A DNA stretch of 64,000 nucleotides from Hymenobacter yonginensis (GTDB lineage: Bacteria > Bacteroidota > Bacteroidia > Cytophagales > Hymenobacteraceae), in NCBI RefSeq assembly GCF_027625995.1, contig NZ_CP115396.1, positions 2,480,001 through 2,544,000 of the forward strand. Reading direction: 5' to 3'. The position numbers and the translations under genes are program-made. Below the pieces are notes generated by a model, which did no database searches, was not told the origin of the DNA, and was given only the letters and a program-made list of their open reading frames with translations. Below, one piece after another: positions 33,179-40,234 of the stretch. Positions within the stretch are counted from its first letter, which is position 1, and the number at the start of each line of letters is the position of its first letter.

Positions 33179-33439
33179 CTACAGGTTGTTCTGCTGGTTG
33201 CGGCGGGCTTCTTCCTGAGCCGCCCGCTCGGCCTTTTTCTTGTCGCGACGGTTGCCGATGACGGCGCCGCCCACAGCACCGGCGGCGCCGCCCAATACGG
33301 CCCCGCCCGTGCCACCTACGGCACCACCTACTACAGCCCCGCCGGCGCCGCCAATGGCCGCGCCGGTGCCGCGGCTGGTAGAACAATCCGTGAACAGAAA
33401 GCAGGCCGCAGCCACGAAAGCAAAACGTATAGTTCTCAT
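33179..33439 (-). CDS. Glycine-zipper lipoprotein
   Basis: The product is 86 aa from the ATG at 33439. MRTIRFAFVAAACFLFTDCSTS is a lipoprotein signal. The mature part is a glycine-zipper: repeated GGAGGAVVGGAVGGTGGAV-type segments from residue 27 to 65, then a charged helix RRDKKKAERAAQEEARRNQQ. Such proteins sit in the outer membrane and may associate with peptidoglycan or form oligomers. The DNA of the Gly/Ala stretch is itself repetitive. Upstream in-frame starts fall before the signal and are unlikely. Confidence 0.8.
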   Translation of the reverse strand: MRTIRFAFVAAACFLFTDCSTSRGTGAAIGGAGGAVVGGAVGGTGGAVLGGAAGAVGGAVIGNRRDKKKAERAAQEEARRNQQNNL

Positions 33440-33579
33440 GATTTCTTTGATTTCAGGTAGAAAATGATGCTTCCCGGCTGGGAAGGTGTCTCCGTAAAAA
33501 CGGCCGTTGCAGGGAGTGGTTGGGGAAAGCAAAAATTATGTACCTACATTACTTAGCCTACCACAACGGCTAGCCTCCC

Positions 33580-33587
33580 TACCTTTG
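33580..33587 (+). promoter_or_regulatory. -7 box TACCTTTG, 4 nt before an ATG
   Basis: Perfect TAnnTTTG match; the acetyltransferase ATG begins at 33592, so the transcript is probably leaderless. Confidence 0.6.
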
Positions 33588-33591
33588 CCCC

Positions 33592-34041
33592 ATGACCCTT
33601 ACCTGGACCACCCTCCCCTTCGACCTGCTTTCCGTGCCCCAGCTCTACGCCTTGCTGCAGCTGCGCAGCGAGGTATTTGTAGTAGAGCAGACCTGCGCCT
33701 TCCAGGACATCGACGGGCAGGACCAGGCCGCCACCCACCTGCTGGGCTATACCGAAACCGGCGAGCTGGCCGCCTACGCCCGCCTGTTTGGGGCCGGCAT
33801 CAGCTACCCCGAGGCCAGCATCGGGCGGGTGGTGGTCAGCCCGAAGTTCCGGCGCTACGGGCTGGGCCGCGAGCTGCTGCATCAGGCCATTGGCGCCGTC
33901 GAGCAGCTGTTCGGGGCCCAGCCCATCCAGATTGGGGCGCAGCTGTATCTGCAGGCGTTTTATGAGAGCTTCGGGTTTCGGCAGGTGGGCGAGGGCTACC
34001 TCGAAGACGGCATCCCGCACATCCACATGGTGCGCGCCTGA
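33592..34041 (+). CDS. ElaA-like GNAT family N-acetyltransferase
   Basis: The product is 149 aa. The N-terminal YALLQLRSEVFVVEQTCAFQDIDGQDQAATHLLGY is the signature of ElaA-type acetyltransferases. The acetyl-CoA loop follows as IGRVVVSPKFRRYGLGRELL, then LQAFYESFGFRQVGEGYLEDGIPHIHM. The acceptor substrate is unknown. The start codon follows a -7 promoter box by only 4 nt. Confidence 0.9.
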   Translation: MTLTWTTLPFDLLSVPQLYALLQLRSEVFVVEQTCAFQDIDGQDQAATHLLGYTETGELAAYARLFGAGISYPEASIGRVVVSPKFRRYGLGRELLHQAIGAVEQLFGAQPIQIGAQLYLQAFYESFGFRQVGEGYLEDGIPHIHMVRA

Positions 34042-34125
34042 GCTGGCAGATTGGGCGGTATCGGGCTGATTGTGCCGCCAATGCTTACCTTACTGTGGAG
34101 CTTTTATAACCGCTGGCTTTGCGTC

Positions 34126-34133
34126 TATATTTG
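34126..34133 (+). promoter_or_regulatory. -7 box TATATTTG before the PAS-protein gene
   Basis: Perfect TAnnTTTG, 62 bases before the chosen ATG at 34196. Confidence 0.5.
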
Positions 34134-34195
34134 CCGGCTTGCTGCCGCCCGCAGCAGCCGTATTTCTGCTTCCCGTTTTTTCATCTGCCTGCTGC

Positions 34196-35500
34196 ATGGC
34201 TTCTGCATTTCCGGTCGACTACCAACAGCTTTTCCGGGCCCTGCCCGAGAACTTTCTGCTTATTGCTCCCGACGCGGAGGCCACCATCGTGGACAATACG
34301 GATAGCCACGCGGCCGTGTCGCTGAAAAGCCGGGACGAGGTAGTGGGCAAGCCGCTTTTTGAGGCCTATCCGGCCACCAACGAAGAATCGGCTGCCATTA
34401 TGCAGGATTCGCACGAGCACGTGCGGCAGCACCTGCAGCCCCACACCATGCCCCTGATCCGCTACGACCTGGAGCGGCCCGCAGCCCAGGGCGGTGGCCT
34501 GCAGGAGCTCTACTGGCAGGCCACGCACTACCCGATTCTGGACGAGCAGGGCCGGCTGCAGTTCATTCTGCAACGCACCCAGGACGTAACCGAGCAGCAC
34601 CTGGCGGCCCGGGAAGCCACCCGCGTAGCCCAGGAACTGGCCGAAACCCAGCAGCGCAACACCTTCATTCTGGAAAACCTGCCGGTGATGGTGTGGACCA
34701 ACCGCGCCGACGGCACGCCTGACTACTACAATCCGCGCTGGGAAAACTTCACGGGCCTGACGCTGGCGGCCAACGCCGAGTGGCAGGAAACGCCCGGTCT
34801 GATTCATCCGGACGATGCCGAGCGGATTGCGACGGAGGTAAGCCAGGCCGTGGGCGCCGGCCACGAATACCAACTGGAATTCCGGCTGCGCCGCCACGAC
34901 GGGCAGTACCGCTGGGTGCTGGCCCGCAACGTGCCCCGCCACAACGAGCAGGGCGAGCTGGTGATGTGGGTAGGCAGCGGCACCGACATTCACGACCAAA
35001 AGCTGCTGGTGCAGGAGCTGCTGGAAACCAACGAGCAGCAGGCCCTGCTGTCTGAGCAGACCTACCAAGCCCAGCGCCAAGCCCAATACCAGCGCGAAAG
35101 CCTATACGACCTGTTTATGCAGGCCCCCGCCCTGATTTCCCTGGCCCGGGGCCCCGAGCATCGGCACGAGTTCGTGAACCCGCCCTACCAGGCTCTGTTT
35201 CCGGGCCGGGAGCTGCTGGGCCGGAGCGTGGCCGAGGTGATTCCGGAAGCGGAAAACCAGGGCTTCATTGCGATTCTCGACCAGGTGTATCAGTCGGGAG
35301 AACCCTTTTTCGGGCAGGAAGTACCGTTTTTGGTGTCAGATCCACAGACCGGCGACAGTACCGAGCGATTCTTCAATGTAACCTATCAGCCAGTGCGCGA
35401 AAACGGGCAGGTAGTGGGCATTTCGCATTTCTCCTACGACGTAACCGAGCTGGTGCTGGCGCGCCGGGCGCTGGCTGACTTCCGCTCCGGGGCGCAGTAA
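34196..35500 (+). CDS. PAS-domain protein without output domain
   Basis: The product is 434 aa from the ATG at 34196 (MASAFPVDYQQLFRALPEN). It contains three PAS modules: about residues 10-130, 155-280 (ILENLPVMVWTNRADGTPDYYNPRWENFTGL with the PAC end RWVLARNVPRHNEQGELVMWVGSGTDI) and 300-425 (DLFMQAPALISLARGPEHRHEFVNPPYQ). No kinase, cyclase or HTH domain follows, so it may act as a sensory partner. The next gene, 45 bases downstream, codes for a small CZB-like protein and may be its partner. An in-frame start at 34070 precedes the promoter box. Confidence 0.82.
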   Translation: MASAFPVDYQQLFRALPENFLLIAPDAEATIVDNTDSHAAVSLKSRDEVVGKPLFEAYPATNEESAAIMQDSHEHVRQHLQPHTMPLIRYDLERPAAQGGGLQELYWQATHYPILDEQGRLQFILQRTQDVTEQHLAAREATRVAQELAETQQRNTFILENLPVMVWTNRADGTPDYYNPRWENFTGLTLAANAEWQETPGLIHPDDAERIATEVSQAVGAGHEYQLEFRLRRHDGQYRWVLARNVPRHNEQGELVMWVGSGTDIHDQKLLVQELLETNEQQALLSEQTYQAQRQAQYQRESLYDLFMQAPALISLARGPEHRHEFVNPPYQALFPGRELLGRSVAEVIPEAENQGFIAILDQVYQSGEPFFGQEVPFLVSDPQTGDSTERFFNVTYQPVRENGQVVGISHFSYDVTELVLARRALADFRSGAQ

Positions 35501-35545
35501 GCCTGTCTTTCTTTAGTATTCGGACTACTACTCCCCACGGCGGCC

Positions 35546-35899
35546 ATGGACATAACCAACCTCGACTTTCAGCAGGCCCGCATCAAGCAGGTGCTGTTTA
35601 AGTCGCGCCTGCGCTCCGTGCTCTACGGAGTGCGCGAGGCGGATGACGCGCTGTTTTCGATGCGCGAAAACCCGCTGGGCGAGTGGCTCCACACCATTGT
35701 GAAGCCCAAATACAGCGCCCACCCGGAGGTGCGCGAAATTGAGCGGGTGCTGCAGCAGATGCTCATGGCCGGCCAGACGCTGGTGCGCCAGTACCAGCGC
35801 GGCCAGCTCGAAGAATCGCGCACCGGCCTAGAGCAGATTGACGGCTACGCCGAGCAGATTGTAGCACTGCTACAGAAGATGGAGCGCGCTTCGGCTTAG
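35546..35899 (+). CDS. CZB-like four-helix protein lacking the zinc ligands
   Basis: The product is 117 aa and fully helical. The pattern QARIKQVLFKSRLRSVLYG, NPLGEWLHTIVKPKYSAHPEVREIERVL and YQRGQLEESRTGLEQIDGYAEQIVALLQKM follows the chemoreceptor zinc-binding (CZB) domain, but the ligand positions (His in helix 1, Cys before LGxW, two His in helix 3) appear as Gln, Asn and non-His residues. It is therefore probably a CZB-derived protein that does not bind zinc in the standard way. Assignment is from pattern memory and is moderate. It follows the PAS-only gene and is probably co-transcribed. Confidence 0.65.
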   Translation: MDITNLDFQQARIKQVLFKSRLRSVLYGVREADDALFSMRENPLGEWLHTIVKPKYSAHPEVREIERVLQQMLMAGQTLVRQYQRGQLEESRTGLEQIDGYAEQIVALLQKMERASA

Positions 35900-35933
35900 T
35901 TGTCAGTTGTCAGTTGTCAGTTGTCAGTTGTCA
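35899..35933. repeat. Tandem repeat, five copies of GTTGTCA
   Basis: Perfect 7-base unit repeated five times, starting at the stop of the CZB-like gene. A shorter related run is at 50393-50417. Confidence 0.9.
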
Positions 35934-35968
35934 GATTGAAAATACGCTGACAACGAGCAACTAACCAC

Positions 35969-37516
35969 TTACCTCAGTCCGCCTTCCCAAGGTGCCAGGG
36001 CGGCCTGGTGCTCGGCGTACACGCGGCGCACCAGCACAGAATCGGGCTGCGTGACCAGGTACAGGCGGGTGCCCCGCTCCCGCGCAAACGGATCGGTGAT
36101 TTCGCCTACCTGCCGCATGGACTGGCAGTGCGCAGCCACGCCGGCGGGCTCGTCATCCTCGACTAGCAGCAGATACGGCCACGGCTGCGCGGGGCGCGCC
36201 GGAAACCAGTATAGGTAGGAGCCATTGAAGCTGTGGGCGGCCGGCAGCGGCCGGTGGCGGTTGAAGTAGTTGATGGCGCCGGCCTGGCCGTAGTTGTCGC
36301 ACTTGATGAGGGTGCGGGCGCGGGTGGCGGCGGGCAGCGTCTGGTACACCTGCCACACCTAGTCGGCCAGTTCCTGCCAGCCCAGCATGTCGGCGTAGTC
36401 TTGCGGCAGCACGTGCTCCACGCCGTCTTCCCAGCGCGTGAGGCCCAGGCTCTGGTAGTTCTGGCCGATGTGGCGCATGTAGGCCGGCGGGTAGAGCGTG
36501 AACAGAAACGGCAGCAGCGGCAGCATGGTCAGCACGGGCAGGGCCAGCAGCGCCGGCCGCCACGCGCGCGGATGCCAGCGGCGCGCCACCCACTGCTCCA
36601 GCCACACCGCCCCAAATGGCAGCAGCACCGGGTAGTAGCCGAGGCTGTAGTAGCTTTTGCCGTGCAGCACCGTCAGGATCAGCAGCCCCGCCACCCACAG
36701 CCAGCCCACCACCCGAAACCGCCGGAACTGGTGCGCCCGCAGCAGCGCCAGCAGCCCCGCGCCCCACACCCACACCACCGGAAAGCACATCAGCAGTTGA
36801 TCTTTCCAGAAACCGGCCGCCGACACGTGCACCAGCTGCGAGTCGTGGAGCAGGGCCATGTGGTGCCGGAACGGAACGCCGTGCAGCAGCTGCCACCCCA
36901 GATTCGGGAGCCAGAGCAGCAGCGCCAGCGCGGCCCCGCCCCACAGGTGGCGGCTGGCCAGCACATGCCGCTGAGGCGACACCAGCAGCGCCACCCCCAG
37001 CGCGGCCACATAAAACAGCGTGGTGTACTTGTTCAGCAGCCCCAGCCCGACGGCCGCGCCCAAGACGTAGAGGTAGCCGGACCGATGGGTTTGCAGGTGC
37101 CGCACCAGCGCGTAGCCGGCCGCTGTGAAAGCCAGCACCTCAAAGGCGTTGGGCTGAAACAGGAAATTGAGCCGCGCATACGCCGCCACCATGTAGCCGA
37201 TGCTGGCCAGCGCCACCGCCCAGGCGCCGCCGCCCAGCTTCAGCACCAGCCGCCCCAGCAGCAGCACCGTGAGGCTGCCCCACAAAATCGGCCAGAGCTT
37301 CACCCACACCCAGCCGCCGCCCAGCGCCAGCGTCAGCCAGCTTTGCAGGGCCGTGAGCGGCGGCACCTCCAGGTAGCCCCAAGCCAGATGCCGGCCGTAG
37401 TCGAGGCAGAGGTACTCGTCGCGGTGCAGCTCGTAGGCCCGGCTGGCCAACCCGTAGCCCGACACGAACTTGAGCAAAGCCAGCAACGGCGGCAGCAAAC
37501 GGCGGGAAGGTTTCAT
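35969..37516 (-). pseudogene. Membrane glycosyltransferase (ArnT/PMT-like) interrupted by an in-frame TAG
   Basis: The first part (36359-37516, 385 aa) has the multi-helix GT-C fold: early acidic motif LHRDEYLCLDYGRHLAWGY, then about ten membrane helices. It stops at TAG (36359-36361) after WQELAD. The same frame resumes at once with VWQVYQTLPAATRARTLIK and continues 129 codons to 35969, including CDNYGQAGAINYFNRHR, which looks like the expected soluble C-terminal part. One base change (for example CAG, AAG or GAG to TAG) explains it. It is a recent pseudogene, a sequencing error, or needs readthrough. Substrate unknown; such enzymes use polyprenyl-phosphate sugars. Confidence 0.8.
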
Positions 37517-37561
37517 CCCTCAATATAACTCACTGATAACCGGAAGACTACCGTACGGCCG

Positions 37562-37807
37562 CTACAGCGGCTGCGGCAGCCGGATGTGGCGCAGGTACTC
37601 GCTCAGGCCGCCGGAGTGCTGAAACAGGTGAATGAACAGCAGATGGTCCTCACCTTGCACCCGCCACTCCTCCGCGTAGAAGTCGCCGAGGGCCAGCAGC
37701 CGCAGCACGAAGCTGTCCTCACGCCGCTCAGCCAAGAAGTGGCCGTGCTGCCGGAGCAGTTCGGCCTGCTGGCCCATGGGAAGCTTTTTGAAGACGCGCA
37801 GATTCAT
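37562..37807 (-). CDS. Small hypothetical protein
   Basis: The product is 81 aa from the ATG at 37807 (MNLRVFKKLPMGQQAELLRQHGHFLAERREDSF in sense, given here only as its opening). The sequence RVQGEDHLLFIHLFQHSGGLSEYLRHI in the second half suggests a compact alpha/beta fold. No family is recognised. A -7 box TATCTTCG lies 17 bases upstream, supporting the start; the frame is open to 38059 only across repeats. Confidence 0.68.
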   Translation of the reverse strand: MNLRVFKKLPMGQQAELLRQHGHFLAERREDSFVLRLLALGDFYAEEWRVQGEDHLLFIHLFQHSGGLSEYLRHIRLPQPL

Positions 37808-37824
37808 GTAGTGCCGGGCAAATC

Positions 37825-37832
37825 CGAAGATA
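37825..37832 (-). promoter_or_regulatory. -7 box TATCTTCG for the small hypothetical gene
   Basis: One mismatch to TAnnTTTG, 17 bases before the ATG at 37807. Confidence 0.42.
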
Positions 37833-37883
37833 CGAAGTTGGGGGAATGAGGTGAGTCGTGGTGATGAGGTGACAGGTAAAGAA

Positions 37884-38067
37884 AGAACGTCATTCCGAGC
37901 GGAGCGAGGAATCTCGCCAGCGTAGTAATTCCCCAAAAACACGGTCGACTGAGAAAAATTCGGGTGTCGCCCGAGAAAGGTCATCTGGCTCCCCATCTCC
38001 ATGGGAGAGGGTGCCGGGGGGTGAGGCCCACGCGAGATGCTTCGACTGCGCCTCTGCATGACGTTCT
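37884..38067. repeat. Family A repeat containing one family B arm
   Basis: Outer arms AGAACGTCATTCCGAGC and GCATGACGTTCT enclose a B-type hairpin at 37983-38028 (CTGGCTCCCCATCTCC and GAGAGGGTGCCGGGGGGTGA). It fills most of the 326-base gap between divergent genes. Confidence 0.8.
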
Positions 38068-38121
38068 CCCCTCATCCCCCCATCACTTCATCACCTCATC
38101 ACTTCACATCCCCTCCCACCT

Positions 38122-38129
38122 TACCTTCG
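38122..38129 (+). promoter_or_regulatory. -7 box TACCTTCG, 4 nt before an ATG
   Basis: One mismatch to TAnnTTTG; the carrier ATG is at 38134, so the transcript is probably leaderless. Confidence 0.5.
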
Positions 38130-38133
38130 CGGC

Positions 38134-39480
38134 ATGAAAACGATACGCTTCCCGCATCCGCTGGTGCTACTGGTGGGGTTTATTCTGCTGGCCTGCCTGC
38201 TGAGCTACGTGCTGCCAACCGGCGTGTTCAGCCGCCACCCTGATGCCGCCACCGGCCGCGACGTGGTGGTAGCCGGCTCCTACCACCGCGTGCCCGCCAC
38301 GCCCGTCAGCCCCCTGCAGGCCATCGTGGACATTCCGAAAGGCATGGTGGATGCCGCTTCGGTCATTTTTCTGGTGTTTCTGGCCGGCGGCGCCTTCACG
38401 GTTGTGGACCAGACCGGCGCCCTGCGTAGCGGCGTCGACTGGCTGCTGCGCCGGTTTCAGGGCCGCGAGGCCGTCGTGATTCCCATCATTTCGGTGCTGT
38501 TTGCCACCATGGGTGCCCTCGAAAACATGCAGGAGGAGATAGTGCCGCTGATTCCGGTGCTGCTGATTCTGATGCGGCGCATCGGCTACCCGGCCCTCAC
38601 GGCGGCGGCCGTCAGCATCGGCTCGGCGGCGGTGGGCGCGGCGTTCAGCCCCCTCAATCCGTTTCAGGTGGGCATTGCCCAAAAGCTGGCGCAGCTGCCG
38701 CTGCTGTCGGGCGGAGGCTTCCGGCTAGCGTTTCTGGTGGTGGCGCTGGCCATCTGGATTGCGGGCACCGTGCGCTACGCCCTGCGCCACCGCGTGCAGC
38801 CCGAAACCAGCGCCGCCGCCGACCCGGCCGCGCTGGCAGAAGGCCGCAACCACGGCCTGGTACTGCTGCTGCTGTTCGCGGCCTTCGCCTTCTTCGCCTA
38901 CGGCGTGCTCAAGCTGGGCTGGGATTTCGAGCAGATGGCGGCCCTGTTTTTCGGGCTGGGCGTAGTGGCCGGCCTCATCGGCGGCTTGGGTTTCACGGGC
39001 ACGGCCGAAGGCTTTTTAGCCGGCTTCCGCGACATTGCCTTCTCGGCGCTGCTCATCGGGTTTGCCCGCGCCATTTTCGTGGTGCTGGAACAGGGCCAGA
39101 TCGTGGATACCATCGTCAATGCGCTGTCAGCGCCGCTGGCGGGGCTGCCGGTTACGCTGTCGGCCCTGGGCATGATGGGCGTGCACACGGCCCTGCACCT
39201 GCCCGTGCCCAGCGTGAGTGGCCAGGCCGTGCTCACCATGCCGCTGCTGGTGCCCCTCTCCGACCTCATCGGCCTCTCGCGCCAGGTGACGGTGCTGGCC
39301 TACCAGTACGGCGCCGGCCTCTGCGAGCTGATTACGCCCACCAACGGCGCCCTCATGGCCATAGTGGCGGCCTGCGGCGTGCGCTTCGACCAGTGGTGGA
39401 AGTTCGTGCTGCCGCTCTACCTGCTCCTGCTGGCCCTAGGCGCCACCGCCGTGATGGTGGGCATTGCCGTGGGGCTGTAG
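38134..39480 (+). CDS. YfcC-like membrane carrier (ArcD/DcuC superfamily)
   Basis: The product is 448 aa with about 12 membrane segments. FVLPTG-like YVLPTGVFSR near residue 27, IPKGMVDAASVIFLVFLAGGAFTVVDQTGAL and the re-entrant stretches ENMQEEIVPLIPVLLILMRRIGYP and FSPLNPFQVGIAQKLAQLPL are typical of the YfcC family of C4-dicarboxylate or amino-acid carriers; the matching second-half loop is ITPTNGALMAIVAACGV. Substrate is unknown, possibly basic amino acids or peptides. The ATG lies 4 nt after a -7 box. Confidence 0.86.
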   Translation: MKTIRFPHPLVLLVGFILLACLLSYVLPTGVFSRHPDAATGRDVVVAGSYHRVPATPVSPLQAIVDIPKGMVDAASVIFLVFLAGGAFTVVDQTGALRSGVDWLLRRFQGREAVVIPIISVLFATMGALENMQEEIVPLIPVLLILMRRIGYPALTAAAVSIGSAAVGAAFSPLNPFQVGIAQKLAQLPLLSGGGFRLAFLVVALAIWIAGTVRYALRHRVQPETSAAADPAALAEGRNHGLVLLLLFAAFAFFAYGVLKLGWDFEQMAALFFGLGVVAGLIGGLGFTGTAEGFLAGFRDIAFSALLIGFARAIFVVLEQGQIVDTIVNALSAPLAGLPVTLSALGMMGVHTALHLPVPSVSGQAVLTMPLLVPLSDLIGLSRQVTVLAYQYGAGLCELITPTNGALMAIVAACGVRFDQWWKFVLPLYLLLLALGATAVMVGIAVGL

Positions 39481-39494
39481 CAACGGCCAGCGGC

Positions 39495-39666
39495 GCTGTC
39501 ATTGCGAGGACGAAGGACGAAGCAATCCTTCCTCTCGTGGCAGACACTTCCCTTACAGCAAAGCCCTCCGGCGCTAGTGTACTACACTACTGCCGGAGGG
39601 CTTTCCACTTAATTTACCTTTTGCGCTTGGAGAGGAAGGATTGCTTCGCTCCGCTCGCAATGACAG
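39495..39666. repeat. Family E repeat around a terminator-like hairpin, between convergent genes
   Basis: Same architecture as 24564-24734: outer TGTCATTGCGAGGACGAAG and GATTGCTTCG...CGCAATGACA. Confidence 0.85.
39560..39604. terminator. Bidirectional terminator hairpin in the family E repeat
   Basis: AAAGCCCTCCGGC and GCCGGAGGGCTTT arms, nearly identical to 24627-24669. Confidence 0.7.
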
Positions 39667-39689
39667 TGGCAGCAATGACAGCCACCTGC

Positions 39690-40100
39690 TTAATCCGGCC
39701 GTAGTTCGTCGGCGCGGAAGATGCGGGGCAGCTTGCGCTTGCGCTCCACAATCTGGTAGCTGGCCGTGTCCGACTGCTCATCCCAGAATACGTCGCTCAC
39801 TACGCCGAAGTGGCGGTAGCGGCCGGGCTCGGGCTGCACTTCCTCCACGGCATCGCCGAAGCTGAAGGCCGGGCGGCGCAGGTGCAGCTCCCGGAATAGC
39901 TCGGGCCGCACCAGAAACTGCTGCTCGTCGTAGCGCAGCGTAATCCACTCGCCCTCTTCGTCTTCGGCAATTTTCTCGAACAGCTTGCCCACCGGTTCCA
40001 GCCACTCAAACGAGCGGCGGTTGGCGGGGTGAATGTAGCGGAAGCCGTAGTCGGGCGTCCAGGGGTACAGGCCGTAGATGACGGGTTTGGGTCGGGGCAC
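39690..40100 (-). CDS. Hypothetical protein, possibly DUF6960-like
   Basis: I take the GTG at 40100 (136 aa, opening VPRPKPVIYGLYPWTPDYGF), because the family-like sequence starts there; an ATG at 40202 would add 34 poorly structured residues. The core YIHPANRRSFEWLEPVGKLF, WITLRYDEQQFLVRPELF and FGDAVEEVQ with a final IFRADEL resembles small Bacteroidota proteins I recall as DUF6960. It has no signal peptide. Function unknown. Confidence 0.62.
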   Translation of the reverse strand: MPRPKPVIYGLYPWTPDYGFRYIHPANRRSFEWLEPVGKLFEKIAEDEEGEWITLRYDEQQFLVRPELFRELHLRRPAFSFGDAVEEVQPEPGRYRHFGVVSDVFWDEQSDTASYQIVERKRKLPRIFRADELRPD

Positions 40101-40234
40101 TTGTAGAGAATGAAAGGCTGATTGGGTATGGAATGAACAACCGTCCAAAGGTAAAGGCTCCCGCACAATCACCCTACGCCCCTGATTTCTCTTCGCCTGC
40201 ATCCACCCGCCAACCCGAAACCGGCTCTGAGCGC

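Noticed and set aside
35899-35933. Regulatory iteron or replication origin
   Set aside because: Five GTTGTCA units without DnaA boxes, AT-rich DNA or a replication gene nearby; a simple tandem repeat with a similar run at 50393-50417.
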